The translations under genes and the position numbers were made by a program. Below are positions 25,663 through 34,951 of a stretch of DNA of 64,000 nucleotides, piece after piece. The stretch's first letter is position 1. Every line of letters starts with the position of its first letter. The DNA comes from Tropicibacter alexandrii (lineage in GTDB: Bacteria > Pseudomonadota > Alphaproteobacteria > Rhodobacterales > Rhodobacteraceae): assembly GCF_003667315.2 (NCBI RefSeq), contig NZ_RCTZ02000010.1, positions 62,001 through 126,000 on the forward strand, written 5' to 3'. Under the pieces are notes generated by a model. It did not search any database, was not told the origin of the DNA, and saw only the letters and a program-made list of their open reading frames with translations.

Positions 25663-27102
25663 ATGTTTTCGCGTTACAAGAAACCACAGGTCAAAACGGC
25701 GGCCCCGGTCAAGGAGGCCGCCCCCGCGCATTCCACCGAGGCGGAGCCCCCGAAACCCACGGCCATGCGGCGCAAGCAGGTGTCCAGCATGCCTGCGCGC
25801 TCGGCCCCTGCCGACAAGGAAAAGAAGCGCAAGGAACGGCTGGGCGAGGTCAAGCTGGAACTGCACCGCGCGCTTCTGGACAACCTGAACCTTGCCGCCA
25901 TCGATCAGGCCTCCGAGGCGGAACTGCGTGAGGAAATCTCGGAAATCGCCTCCGAGGCATTGCAGGAAAAGGGCATCGTGCTGAACCGCGACGAGCGGCG
26001 CGCGATGATCGCGGACCTCTATGACGAGGTCAAAGGGCTGGGCCCGCTCGAAACCCTGCTCAAGGACGACACGGTTTCCGATATCCTCGTCAACGGACCG
26101 CACCAGATTTTCGTCGAACAGAACGGCAAGCTGTCGCTGTCGGACGTGACCTTCAAGGATGAAAAGCACCTGATGCGGATCATCGATAAGATCGTGTCCG
26201 CCGTTGGCCGCCGTGTCGATGAATCGAACCCCTATGTCGACGCCCGTCTGTCGGATGGCTCGCGTTTCAACGCCATGGTGCCGCCGATCGCCATCGACGG
26301 CTCGCTGGTGTCCATTCGTAAGTTCAAAAAGGACAAGCTGGGCATCGACGACCTGGTGAAATTCGGCGCCTTTACCGAGGAAATGGCCGTCTATCTTCAG
26401 GCCGCCGTGGCGACCCGTCTGAACATCATCGTCTCGGGCGGTACCGGTTCCGGTAAGACGACCACGCTGAACGCGCTGTCGTCCTTCATCGATGACAGCG
26501 AACGCATCCTGACGATCGAGGATACGGCCGAACTTCAGCTGCAACAGACCCATGTGGGCCGGATGGAAAGCCGTCCGCCCAACGTCGAGGGCAAGGGCGC
26601 GGTGACGCCGCGCGACTGTCTGAAAAACGCCCTGCGGATGCGTCCCGACCGGATCATCGTCGGCGAGACGCGCGGCGAGGAAGTCATCGACATGTTGCAG
26701 GCCATGAACACCGGCCATGACGGCTCGATGACCACGATCCACGCGAACTCTGCCCGTGACGGCGTGGCGCGTCTGGAAAACATGATCGCCATGGCGGGCA
26801 TCGAAATGCCGCTCAAGGCGATGCGCAGCCAGATCTCTTCGGCTGTGAACCTGATCGTGCAGGCCTCGCGCTTGCAGGACGGCTCTCGCCGGATGACCTC
26901 GATCACCGAGATTACCGGCATGGAAGGCGACGTGATCTCCATGCAGGAAATCTTTCGCTTTCAACGGGTTGGCCTGACACCTGAGAACAAGATCATCGGT
27001 CACTTCACAGCGACCGGCGTGCGCAGCGCCTATTCAGAGCGCTTCCGCATGTGGGGTTACGACATCCCGCCCTCGATCTACGAACCCTTCCGCCCGGAGT
27101 AA
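25663..27102 (+). CDS. cpaF: Tad pilus assembly ATPase CpaF/TadA
   Basis: A GspE/VirB11-family secretion ATPase of 479 residues that powers pilus extension (and retraction in Tad systems). After a low-complexity basic N-terminus comes the N-terminal domain ([26 protein letters not shown]), then Walker [16 protein letters not shown] (K265), the Asp box [10 protein letters not shown] and Walker B region [38 protein letters not shown]. All catalytic motifs are intact. A GAGGT site precedes the ATG. Confidence 0.97.
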   Translation: MFSRYKKPQVKTAAPVKEAAPAHSTEAEPPKPTAMRRKQVSSMPARSAPADKEKKRKERLGEVKLELHRALLDNLNLAAIDQASEAELREEISEIASEALQEKGIVLNRDERRAMIADLYDEVKGLGPLETLLKDDTVSDILVNGPHQIFVEQNGKLSLSDVTFKDEKHLMRIIDKIVSAVGRRVDESNPYVDARLSDGSRFNAMVPPIAIDGSLVSIRKFKKDKLGIDDLVKFGAFTEEMAVYLQAAVATRLNIIVSGGTGSGKTTTLNALSSFIDDSERILTIEDTAELQLQQTHVGRMESRPPNVEGKGAVTPRDCLKNALRMRPDRIIVGETRGEEVIDMLQAMNTGHDGSMTTIHANSARDGVARLENMIAMAGIEMPLKAMRSQISSAVNLIVQASRLQDGSRRMTSITEITGMEGDVISMQEIFRFQRVGLTPENKIIGHFTATGVRSAYSERFRMWGYDIPPSIYEPFRPE

Positions 27103-27108
27103 CGCGCG

Positions 27109-28074
27109 ATGCTGACTGCAGAACCAATTATCTATGGCATGATCTTTGTCGGCGTGCTCGTGCTGGTCAACGGCATCTACCTTGTCGCCTTCGGCAAGTC
27201 GATCAGCCTGTCCAACAAGGTCAACCGCCGCCTCGAAATGCTGGAAAAGGGGGGCCGCCGCGAGGACGTGCTGGCGCAGCTCCGCAAGGAGATGGACCAG
27301 CATATGGAAAGCCGGTCCCTGCCCTTGTATTCGCTGCTGGCGGACAAGGCCCAGAAGGCCGCCATCGCCTTTACCCCGCAACAGCTGATCATGTTGATGG
27401 TCGGCGCGTCGGTCTTTGCCTTTCTCGGCCTGACCGTGGGCACAGAGGCCGGTCTGCCGATCCGGATCATCATGGCCGTGGCCTTTGGCGTGGGCGGCGT
27501 GTTCATGTGGGTGTCGAGCAAGGCGAAAAAGCGCCTCAACATGATCGAGGAGCAGCTGCCCGACGCGGTCGAACTGATGGTGCGAAGCCTGCGCGTCGGC
27601 CACCCGTTCAGCAGCGCCATCACCATCGTGTCCAAGGAACTCAAGGACCCGCTGGCCACCGAATTCGGCATCATCGCCGACGAAGCCGCCTATGGGCGCG
27701 ACATGGGCGAGGCGCTCAAACACATGGCCGAACGGCTGGACATGCAGGATTTGCGCTTTCTCGCGGTCGCCGTGGCGATCCAGCAGCAGGCAGGCGGCAA
27801 CCTAGCCGAGATCCTCGAAGGTCTGGCCAAGGTGATCCGCGCGCGCTTCCGCCTGTTCCGCCGGGTCAAGGCGATCACCGCCGAGGCGCAGTGGTCGGGC
27901 AAGTTCCTGTCGAGCTTCCCGGTGGGCGCGCTGATCGTGATCCAGGTGGCCAAGCCTGACTATTATGACGAGGTGCTGGATCACCCGTGGTTCATCCCGG
28001 CCTGCTTCGTCGTGGGGATCATGCTGGCGCTGAACATGATCGTCATGCGCATGCTCGTGAATATCAAGGTCTGA
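27109..28074 (+). CDS. tadB: Tad pilus inner-membrane platform protein TadB
   Basis: A 321-residue GspF-domain membrane protein. An N-terminal helix, two central helices (LIMLMVGASVFAFLGLTVG and IRIIMAVAFGVGGVFMWVS), a cytoplasmic T2SSF domain (LPDAVELMVRSLRVGHPFSSAI... ALKHMAERLDMQDLRFLAVAVAIQQQAGGNLAEIL) and two C-terminal helices give the classic TadB topology. It starts 6 bases after cpaF and precedes tadC. Confidence 0.95.
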   Translation: MLTAEPIIYGMIFVGVLVLVNGIYLVAFGKSISLSNKVNRRLEMLEKGGRREDVLAQLRKEMDQHMESRSLPLYSLLADKAQKAAIAFTPQQLIMLMVGASVFAFLGLTVGTEAGLPIRIIMAVAFGVGGVFMWVSSKAKKRLNMIEEQLPDAVELMVRSLRVGHPFSSAITIVSKELKDPLATEFGIIADEAAYGRDMGEALKHMAERLDMQDLRFLAVAVAIQQQAGGNLAEILEGLAKVIRARFRLFRRVKAITAEAQWSGKFLSSFPVGALIVIQVAKPDYYDEVLDHPWFIPACFVVGIMLALNMIVMRMLVNIKV

Positions 28075-28090
28075 GGGGGGACGCCGTTTC

Positions 28091-29074
28091 ATGTTCGACA
28101 ATCTCAATACGATGATCACCGATCTGCTCGGGCCCGCCGGTCCGCTGATCGTGGTCGCGGGGCTGGCGGTGCTGCTGATCCTTGGCACCATCCCGTTCAT
28201 GCTGAATTCCAGACCCGACCCGATGGACAAGCTCAAGCAGTCCAGCAAGGAAAAGATGAACGCGGAAACCCGCGCCGTGCTGCGCGACAAACGCCGCAAC
28301 GAAAAGCTGAACAAATACGCGCAGTTCCTGGAGCCGCAGGACGAAAAGGAACTGTCCGACATCCGTATGAAGCTGCTTCAGGCGGGCTACCGGACCAAGG
28401 ACGCGGTGCAGCTGTATTACTTTGCCCAGCTGGCGCTGGGTCTGGGTCTGCTCGGCCTTGGCGTGCTGTATTACCTGACCATGGTCGACGCCTCGACCGC
28501 GACCATGCAGAAGAAGCTGATGGTCATCCTCGGGCCGGGCATCGTCGGCTACATGGCGCCGAAATACTGGATCAACAAGCGCGTCGGCAAACGTCAGGAG
28601 GAAATCCAGCAGGGCTTCCCGGATGCGCTCGACATGATGCTGGTCTGCGTCGAGGCCGGTCAGTCGATGGAACAGTCCATCGTGCGCGTCGCGCGGGAAC
28701 TGCGCGGCTCTTACCCCGCGCTGGCCGATGAATTCGAGATCATCAGCCACGAGATGAAGGCCGGCAAGGATCGCGGTCAGGTTCTGAACGATATGTCGGA
28801 ACGCTGCGGCGTGCAGGACGTGTCCAGCTTTACCACGGTGTTGAATCAGGCGCAGACCTTCGGTACGTCGATCGGCGACGCGTTGCGCGTCTATGCCGGG
28901 GAAATGCGTGACAAAAGGGTCATGCGTGCGGAAGAAGCTGCAAACAAACTGCCGACAAAGATGACGCTGACCACTATGATGCTGACCGTGCCACCGCTGC
29001 TGATCATTCTGGTCGGACCGTCCGTGGTGGGCATCACGAAGATGAGCTCTCTGGGCGTCGGGGGTGGGCCGTAA
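28091..29074 (+). CDS. tadC: Tad pilus inner-membrane platform protein TadC
   Basis: The second GspF-domain platform protein, 327 residues, partner of TadB. It begins MFDNLNTMITDLLGPAGPLIVVAG with an N-terminal helix. The central FPDALDMMLVCVEAGQSMEQSIVRVARELRGSYPALADEFEIISHEMKAG block is typical of TadC, and a final hydrophobic helix (MTLTTMMLTVPPLLIILVGPSVVG) closes it. It lies 16 bases after tadB and 3 bases before the TPR lipoprotein gene. Confidence 0.95.
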   Translation: MFDNLNTMITDLLGPAGPLIVVAGLAVLLILGTIPFMLNSRPDPMDKLKQSSKEKMNAETRAVLRDKRRNEKLNKYAQFLEPQDEKELSDIRMKLLQAGYRTKDAVQLYYFAQLALGLGLLGLGVLYYLTMVDASTATMQKKLMVILGPGIVGYMAPKYWINKRVGKRQEEIQQGFPDALDMMLVCVEAGQSMEQSIVRVARELRGSYPALADEFEIISHEMKAGKDRGQVLNDMSERCGVQDVSSFTTVLNQAQTFGTSIGDALRVYAGEMRDKRVMRAEEAANKLPTKMTLTTMMLTVPPLLIILVGPSVVGITKMSSLGVGGGP

Positions 29075-29077
29075 ACC

Positions 29078-29641
29078 ATGAAAAAGGCTCTTTGGGCCAT
29101 AGCGATGACAGCAACTTTGGCCGCCTGTTCTTCGGGCGGCCTTGGTGCGCGGGACGATGGCAACCCGTTTGCCCCGGAGATCGACCCGCGCAGCGAGGCA
29201 GTGGATGGGCTGCTGGTCGGACACCGGCTGATGCAGGCCGGGCAGCACGACCTCGCGCTCAAGAACTTCACCCGCGCCGCCAGCGAACAGGGGCTGACCG
29301 GCGAGGTGCTGGTGGCGCTGGGCTCCGCCAATCTGGCGCTCGGCCGTCTGAACCAGTCCGAACAGCTGCTGCGCCGCGCCGTCAAGGTCGAGGAAGACTG
29401 GCCCGAGGCGTGGAACAATCTCGGCGTCGTGCTGATGGAACGGGGCAAGGTGGCCGAGGCGTCAGAGATCTTCAAACGCGCCTATGCGCTCGACAATGGC
29501 GAAAGTGACGCAATCCGCGACAATCTGCGCTTGGCGCTCGCAAAAGTCGAAAATTCGCTTTATGGTAACGAAACAGAACAAGAATACAAACTCGTGCGCC
29601 GTGGAAGCAGCCAATATCTGATCCGCAGGCTCTCGGGATAA
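29078..29641 (+). CDS. tadD: TPR lipoprotein, TadD-like
   Basis: A 187-residue protein with a lipobox (ATLAACSSGG) and three tetratricopeptide-like repeats (GHRLMQAGQHDLALKNFTRAASEQG; VLVALGSANLALGRLNQSEQLLRRAVKVEEDWPEAWNNLGVVLMERGKVAEASEIFKRA...). TadD lipoproteins are thought to assist secretin assembly at the outer membrane. It starts 3 bases after tadC. A second TPR protein follows, and either could be the functional TadD. Confidence 0.85.
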   Translation: MKKALWAIAMTATLAACSSGGLGARDDGNPFAPEIDPRSEAVDGLLVGHRLMQAGQHDLALKNFTRAASEQGLTGEVLVALGSANLALGRLNQSEQLLRRAVKVEEDWPEAWNNLGVVLMERGKVAEASEIFKRAYALDNGESDAIRDNLRLALAKVENSLYGNETEQEYKLVRRGSSQYLIRRLSG

Positions 29642-29671
29642 GAGGCAGAGCAGCAAGAGGACGCAGGTAAC

Positions 29672-30526
29672 ATGCGCCACCCCATCCTTGTGACCGCGTG
29701 TATCGTGGCCGTCGCAGGCTTGTCCGCCTGTGACAGGCGCATCGACACCGCTGAAATGGAACGCAAATTTCAGGGCGTCAACGTCATCGATGAAACCAAC
29801 CTCAACGAGGTCATGCTGACCGTCGGCGACCCGAACGAGGCTGTCAGTTACTTCCAGAGGGCGGCTGCGCAGGACCCGGATCGCATCGACCTGATGCGCG
29901 GACTGGCGCAATCGCTGATCCGCGCCAAGCGCATCCCCGAGGGCAAGATCGCATGGGCCAAGGTGGTCGACCACAAGGACGCCACGGACGAGGACAAGGT
30001 CCAGCTGGCCGATGCGCTGATCCGTGGCAATGACTGGGACAAGGCGGAAACCGTCCTGAACAGCATCCCGCCCACCTACGAGACCTTCAAACGCTACCGG
30101 CTGGAGGCGATGATTGCCGACAGCAACAAGGAATGGAAGAAGGCCGACAGCTTCTATGAAATCGCCGTCGGGCTGACGACTACCCCCGGCAGCGTCATGA
30201 ACAATTGGGGTTATTCCAAGCTGACCCGCGGCGATCACGCCGAGGCCGAGCGCCTGTTCATCGAGGCGATCCGCCACGACCAGTCGATCTTTACTGCCAA
30301 GAACAACCTCGTTCTGGCGCGCGGGGCGCAGGGCAACTATTCGCTGCCCGTGGTGCCGATGACCCAGATCGAACGGGCCGAATTGCTGCACACGCTGGCG
30401 CTGGCCGCGATCAAGCGGGGCGATGTCGAGATCGGCAAGGGCCTGCTGCGCGAGGCGATCGAGACGCATCCCCAGCATTTCGACGTCGCCGTGCGCGCCC
30501 TGCGCGCGCTCGAGGACCAGGTGTAG
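29672..30526 (+). CDS. second TPR lipoprotein of the tad locus
   Basis: A 284-residue protein with a lipobox-like VAGLSACDRR and several TPR-type helical hairpins (DPNEAVSYFQRAAAQDPDRIDLMRGLAQSLIRAKR; DALIRGNDWDKAETVLNSIPP; HAEAERLFIEAIRHDQSIFTAKNNLVLARGAQGNY). It is probably another periplasmic or outer-membrane assembly factor of the Tad machine, co-transcribed with tadD. The prepilin peptidase gene starts 5 bases after its stop. Confidence 0.82.
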   Translation: MRHPILVTACIVAVAGLSACDRRIDTAEMERKFQGVNVIDETNLNEVMLTVGDPNEAVSYFQRAAAQDPDRIDLMRGLAQSLIRAKRIPEGKIAWAKVVDHKDATDEDKVQLADALIRGNDWDKAETVLNSIPPTYETFKRYRLEAMIADSNKEWKKADSFYEIAVGLTTTPGSVMNNWGYSKLTRGDHAEAERLFIEAIRHDQSIFTAKNNLVLARGAQGNYSLPVVPMTQIERAELLHTLALAAIKRGDVEIGKGLLREAIETHPQHFDVAVRALRALEDQV

Positions 30527-30531
30527 GCCCA

Positions 30532-31062
30532 ATGCAGATCGATGCGACACAGGCCCTGCTGTTCGCCCTTCCCGTGGTGCCGATCTGCATCCTGACCTTC
30601 TATGTCGACATGCGCGCCAAGCGGATCACCAACGTGACCGTCTGGGCGCTGTTTGCGTCCTTCGTGGCCATCGGCCTGCTGACCATGCCGCTGAACGACT
30701 TCCTCTGGCGGTTCGCGCAGTACGGCGTGGTCTTTGCCTATGGGCTGCTGATGTGGTTCATGCGGCAGGTCGGCGCGGGCGACGTGAAATTCGCCGCCGT
30801 CCTCGCGCTGTTCGTGCATCCCGGCGATATCCGGCTGATGCTGTTCGTCGGCGTCGCGGCGATGATCGCCGCCACCGTCACCGTGCTGATCGCCAAGGCC
30901 ACTCCGCTGCACCGCATGGCCCCGCATTGGGCCACATGGGCGGCGCCCGACGGCAATGCCGACAGCGTCGGCAAGGGGCAGCGGTTCACCATCCCGATGG
31001 GCACGGGCTTTGCCCTGATGCTGGCCACCTACGTGGTGATGGGCGCGTTTATCGGGCAATAG
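30532..31062 (+). CDS. cpaA: type IV prepilin peptidase CpaA/TadV
   Basis: An aspartic membrane peptidase of 176 residues that trims Flp prepilins. The two catalytic aspartates are visible: D in FYVDMRAKRITN (near residue 24) and GAGD in RQVGAGDVKFAAVL. About five or six transmembrane helices, no N-terminal methylase domain, as in TadV. It lies near the end of the tad locus rather than next to flp. ATG at 30532; the frame extends upstream into the preceding gene but only as a shadow. Confidence 0.9.
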   Translation: MQIDATQALLFALPVVPICILTFYVDMRAKRITNVTVWALFASFVAIGLLTMPLNDFLWRFAQYGVVFAYGLLMWFMRQVGAGDVKFAAVLALFVHPGDIRLMLFVGVAAMIAATVTVLIAKATPLHRMAPHWATWAAPDGNADSVGKGQRFTIPMGTGFALMLATYVVMGAFIGQ

Positions 31063-31151
31063 CCCCAACCCTTCCCGAGACCGGCCCTTAATCCGCCATA
31101 AACCGCTGTCACCCTGACCCGGACGAAATCCGGGATACAGGTGGGCTAGGC

Positions 31152-32465
31152 ATGAACATGGAAACCGGCGCCGTGATGGCGCCCCCCTCTCCGAAACGGC
31201 TCGAAGATATCAGGCTGTCCAACGTCATGGTGCGGGACATCCTGCTCAAGACGCTGTTCCGCAAGAACACCAACGTGGTCAGCGAGTTGGCCAAGGCCAT
31301 GTGCCTGCCGGTGCCGATCACGCAGGAAATCATCGACCTGTGCCGGGGTCAGGGTCTGCTCGAGGCGATGGGGACACTGGGCGCCGGCGGGCAGGTCGCC
31401 AATGAAATGCCCTACCAGTTGACGGATTCCGGCAAGGCCCGCGCGCTCGACGCGCTGTCGCAGTCGGAATATTACGGCGCGCTGCCTGTCCCGCTCGACG
31501 TCTATGCCGAGCAGGTCAAGCGCCAGTCGATCCGCAACATCCAGATCACCCGCGACCAGTTGACCGGTGCCATGGGGCACCTGATCCTGCCGCCCGAGCT
31601 GATCTCGAACCTTGGTCCGGCCGTCAGTTCCGGCCGCTCGATCCTGATGTATGGCCCGCCGGGCAACGGCAAATCCTCGATTTCCAACGGTATCCGCGAT
31701 GCGATGGGGGACAAGATCTATGTTCCGCGCGCCATCGAATATGCCGGGCAGGTGATCACCGTCTACGACCCGATCGTGCATACCCGCGTGGCCGAGGACC
31801 CGGGCTTGGAAACCCGGCTGCGCACCACCGCGCGCTATGACAAGCGCTATGTCGTCTGCACCCGTCCCACCGTGATCACCGGCGGCGAGCTGTCGCTGTC
31901 GATGCTCGACCTCGTCTACAACCCGACCGCGCGCACCTATCAGGCACCGCTCCAGCTGAAATCCTCGGGCGGCATCTTCATCGTCGACGACCTTGGCCGT
32001 CAGGCCGAACCGCCGCAGGCGCTGGTCAACCGCTGGATCGTCCCGCTGGAGGAATCCAAGGACATCCTCGCCCTGCAATCTGGTGAAAAGTTCGAGGTGC
32101 CCTTCGACACGCTGGTGATCTTTTCCACCAACTTCCACCCGAACGAGATCTTCGATCAGGCGGCGTTGCGCCGGATCTTCTTCAAGATCAAGATCGATGG
32201 CCCAACCCAAGAGGATTTCCTGAAAATCTTCGCCATGGTGGCCCGCAAGAAGAAGATGCAGCTCGACGAGTCCAGCCTCGTTCACCTGCTCAAGAACAAG
32301 TATCCGACGATCAACAACATCTACGCCAACTACCAGCCGGTCTTTCTAATCGACCAGATGATGGCGGTCTGCGATTTCGAGGGGCTACCCTACAAGATGA
32401 CCCCCGAACTGGTGGATCGCGCTTGGGGCAACATGTTCGTCAAGGACGAAAAGATCGTGAAATGA
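31152..32465 (+). CDS. AAA-family ATPase adjoining the tad locus
   Basis: A 437-residue cytoplasmic P-loop ATPase. An N-terminal winged-helix-like region (about residues 10-110, LSNVMVRDILLKTLFRKNTNVVSELAK) precedes Walker A MYGPPGNGKSSISNGI (about residue 168) and Walker B GGIFIVDDLG, then LVIFSTNFHPNEIFDQAALRRIFFKIKI as sensor region. Proteins of this kind are often found beside tad genes in Roseobacter relatives but lack an assigned function. A regulatory or remodelling role in pilus biogenesis is inference from position alone. Confidence 0.82.
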   Translation: MNMETGAVMAPPSPKRLEDIRLSNVMVRDILLKTLFRKNTNVVSELAKAMCLPVPITQEIIDLCRGQGLLEAMGTLGAGGQVANEMPYQLTDSGKARALDALSQSEYYGALPVPLDVYAEQVKRQSIRNIQITRDQLTGAMGHLILPPELISNLGPAVSSGRSILMYGPPGNGKSSISNGIRDAMGDKIYVPRAIEYAGQVITVYDPIVHTRVAEDPGLETRLRTTARYDKRYVVCTRPTVITGGELSLSMLDLVYNPTARTYQAPLQLKSSGGIFIVDDLGRQAEPPQALVNRWIVPLEESKDILALQSGEKFEVPFDTLVIFSTNFHPNEIFDQAALRRIFFKIKIDGPTQEDFLKIFAMVARKKKMQLDESSLVHLLKNKYPTINNIYANYQPVFLIDQMMAVCDFEGLPYKMTPELVDRAWGNMFVKDEKIVK

Positions 32466-32547
32466 GGGACTTGGCCCGGCCTGCGTGTTTTTCGGATTTT
32501 TCCGCTTGACGCCATGGCCGGGCTTACATAGACACCGCCCACGGATT

Positions 32548-32624
<77 letters not shown>

Positions 32625-32758
32625 CCCTTCCCTCCCTCGAAAATGACCTATTTCGCGGCGCTTTCGCGTGCTTTGTCGCGCAATGAGATCGCCCGTGGCG
32701 CGTAGCACGCCACGCGCAACCTAGGGCCGGTCGCGGTGAAGCACCTGCCGGTGGACCG

Positions 32759-33877
32759 CTAGAGCGCGGTCCAGACCCCGTCGGCGCGCGACGACTCGAT
32801 GCAGGCCTTGATGAAGCGCATCCCGGCCACGCCATCTGCGACCCCCGGCAGGATATCCCCGCCTTGCCCGGTGCGGATCACCTCGGCGGCCTCGGCATAG
32901 ATCGTGGCGAACCCTTCGAGATAGCCTTCGGGATGGCCCGGCGGCACACGCAGGCCAGCCTGCCCCGCAGGCGTGGACCCGGCCCCGCCGCGCGTCAGAA
33001 TCTGTTTCGGCTCGCCAAAGCGGGTGAAGGTCATGACGTTGGGATTTTCCTGCGCCCAGTCGATCCCGCCCTTGGTGCCATAGATCCGCAGCCGCAGGGC
33101 GTTTTCATTGCCCACGGCCACTTGGCTGGTCCACAGCATGCCCTTGGCCCCGCCCTTGTAGCGCAACATGACGTGGACGTTGTCATCCACCTTGCGACCG
33201 GGAACGAAGGCATCGAGATCGGCGGCCAGCTTGTCGACCTCCAGTCCGGTCACAAAAGACGCGAGGTTGAAGGCATGCGTGCCGATATCGCCCACACAGC
33301 CGCCCGCGCCGGATTTGCTCGGATCGGTGCGCCAGTCGGCCTGCTTGTTGTGGGTTTCCTCAGCCAGCCAGTCTTGGGCGTATTCGACCTGCACGACGCG
33401 GATGTCGCCCAACGCTCCCTGGGCGATCATCTCGCGCGCCTGTCGCATCAGGGGGTAGCCCGTGTAGTTATGCGTCAGGAAAAACCGCGCCCCGCTGGCC
33501 TGCGCGGCGCTTGCAATCGCCTCGGCATCTTCCAGCGTGGCGGCCAGCGGCTTGTCGCAGATCACGTTGATCCCGGCGTTCAGAAAGGCAATCGCGGGCG
33601 CGGCGTGCATGTGGTTCGGTGTCACGATGGCGACCGCGTCGATGCCATCAGCGCGCGCAGCCTCGGCCTGCGCCATCTCCTCGAACGACCCGTAGCAGCG
33701 CGCCGGGTCAAGGCCCAGTTCCGCGCCCGACGCCTTGGCCCGCTCTGGGTTGGACGACAGCGCGCCCGCCACCAGCTCCCATTGGCCGTCGATGCGCGCG
33801 GCGATGCGGTGGACGCCGCCGATAAAGGCGCCCTGCCCGCCGCCGACCATGCCCAATTTCAACTTTGTCATGGTCAC
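32759..33877 (-). CDS. Gfo/Idh/MocA-family NAD(P)-dependent sugar dehydrogenase
   Basis: A 372-residue oxidoreductase. The N-terminal Rossmann fold begins LKLGMVGGGQGAFIGGVHRIA, with AIVTPNHMHAAPAIAFLNAGINVICDKPLAATLEDAEAIA containing the catalytic-lysine motif (here DKP). The C-terminal alpha/beta domain carries SGAGGCVGDIGTHAFNLASFVTG with the conserved GxxxDxxxH pattern. It overlaps the upstream TIM-barrel gene by 4 bases (ATGA-type) and is the last gene of the carbohydrate operon. The substrate is unknown; a cyclic polyol or keto-sugar is plausible. Confidence 0.9.
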   Translation of the reverse strand: MTMTKLKLGMVGGGQGAFIGGVHRIAARIDGQWELVAGALSSNPERAKASGAELGLDPARCYGSFEEMAQAEAARADGIDAVAIVTPNHMHAAPAIAFLNAGINVICDKPLAATLEDAEAIASAAQASGARFFLTHNYTGYPLMRQAREMIAQGALGDIRVVQVEYAQDWLAEETHNKQADWRTDPSKSGAGGCVGDIGTHAFNLASFVTGLEVDKLAADLDAFVPGRKVDDNVHVMLRYKGGAKGMLWTSQVAVGNENALRLRIYGTKGGIDWAQENPNVMTFTRFGEPKQILTRGGAGSTPAGQAGLRVPPGHPEGYLEGFATIYAEAAEVIRTGQGGDILPGVADGVAGMRFIKACIESSRADGVWTAL

Positions 33878-34935
33878 AGCCCCAACATGGCGCGGATTTG
33901 CGCGTGATCGGTTTCGCCCCCGGCGAAGTCGTCAAACGCCTTGTCGGTGGTCTGGATGATGTGGCGCGCGATAAACGGCGCGCCCTCGGCGGCCCCCTGT
34001 TCGGGCGATTTCAGGCAGCATTCCCACTCCAGCACGGCCCACGAGTCATACCCGTACTGCGCCAGCTTCGAGAAGATGCCGGAGAAATCCACCTGCCCGT
34101 CGCCAAGCGAGCGGAAGCGCCCGGCGCGGTTGACCCAAGATTGATAGCCCGAATAGACGCCCTGACGACCATCCGGGTTGAACTCCGCATCCTTCACGTG
34201 GAAGGCGCAGATGCGGTCGTGATAGAGGTCGATGAAGGACAGGTAATCCATCGCTTGCAGCAGGAAATGCGAGGGGTCGTAGTTGATCTGGCAGCGCGCG
34301 TGTTCGCCGCAGGCGTCAAGGAACATCTCCCATGTGGCCCCGTCAAACACGTCTTCGCCCGGGTGGATTTCAAAGCCGATATCGACGCCGTTTTCCTCGT
34401 AGTGATTGAAGATCGGCACCCAGCGGCGGGCCAGTTCAGCAAAGGCTTCCTCGACCAGACCGGCCGGGCGCTGCGGCCACGGGTAGAGATAGGGGAAGGC
34501 CAGCGAGCCGGTAAAGCTGACGGTGGTGTCCAGCCCAAGGCGGCGCGAGGCCACGGCGGCTTTTTTCACCTGATCGACGGCCCATTCCTGCCGCGCCGCC
34601 GGGTTGCCCTGCACATGGGCGGGCGCGAAGGCGTCGAAAGACAGGTCATAAGCCGGGTTCACCGCGACCAGCTGGCCTTGCAGGTGGGTCGACAACTCGG
34701 TGATCTCGACGCCTGCATCGGCGCAAATCCCCTTGACCTCGTCGCAATAGGTCTGGCTGTCGGCAGCCTTGTCCAGATCGAACAGACGCGCGTCGAATGT
34801 CGGGATCTGCACGCCCTTGTAGCCCAGACCAGCCGCCCACTTGGTGATGTTTTCGAGGCTGTTGAACGGCGCCTCATCGCCCGCGAATTGCGCCAGAAAC
34901 AGCGCCGGTCCCTTGATCAAACCCGCCATCGTCAT
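33874..34935 (-). CDS. sugar phosphate isomerase/epimerase-like TIM barrel protein
   Basis: A 353-residue AP-endonuclease-2-family (xylose-isomerase-like) TIM barrel. Metal-site segments include VDIGFEIHPGEDVFDG, CQINYDPSHFLLQAMDYLSFIDLYHDRICAFHVKDAEF and SWAVLEWECCLKSPEQG. Start options are ATG at 34935 or ATG at 34929; a purine-rich AAGGAGGAGG lies directly upstream and its spacing favours the second. Members act as isomerases, epimerases, dehydratases or 3-keto-glycoside lyases; pairing with a dehydrogenase gene suggests the two act in sequence. Confidence 0.87.
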   Translation of the reverse strand: MTMAGLIKGPALFLAQFAGDEAPFNSLENITKWAAGLGYKGVQIPTFDARLFDLDKAADSQTYCDEVKGICADAGVEITELSTHLQGQLVAVNPAYDLSFDAFAPAHVQGNPAARQEWAVDQVKKAAVASRRLGLDTTVSFTGSLAFPYLYPWPQRPAGLVEEAFAELARRWVPIFNHYEENGVDIGFEIHPGEDVFDGATWEMFLDACGEHARCQINYDPSHFLLQAMDYLSFIDLYHDRICAFHVKDAEFNPDGRQGVYSGYQSWVNRAGRFRSLGDGQVDFSGIFSKLAQYGYDSWAVLEWECCLKSPEQGAAEGAPFIARHIIQTTDKAFDDFAGGETDHAQIRAMLGL

Positions 34936-34951
34936 CCTCCTCCTTCTCGCT

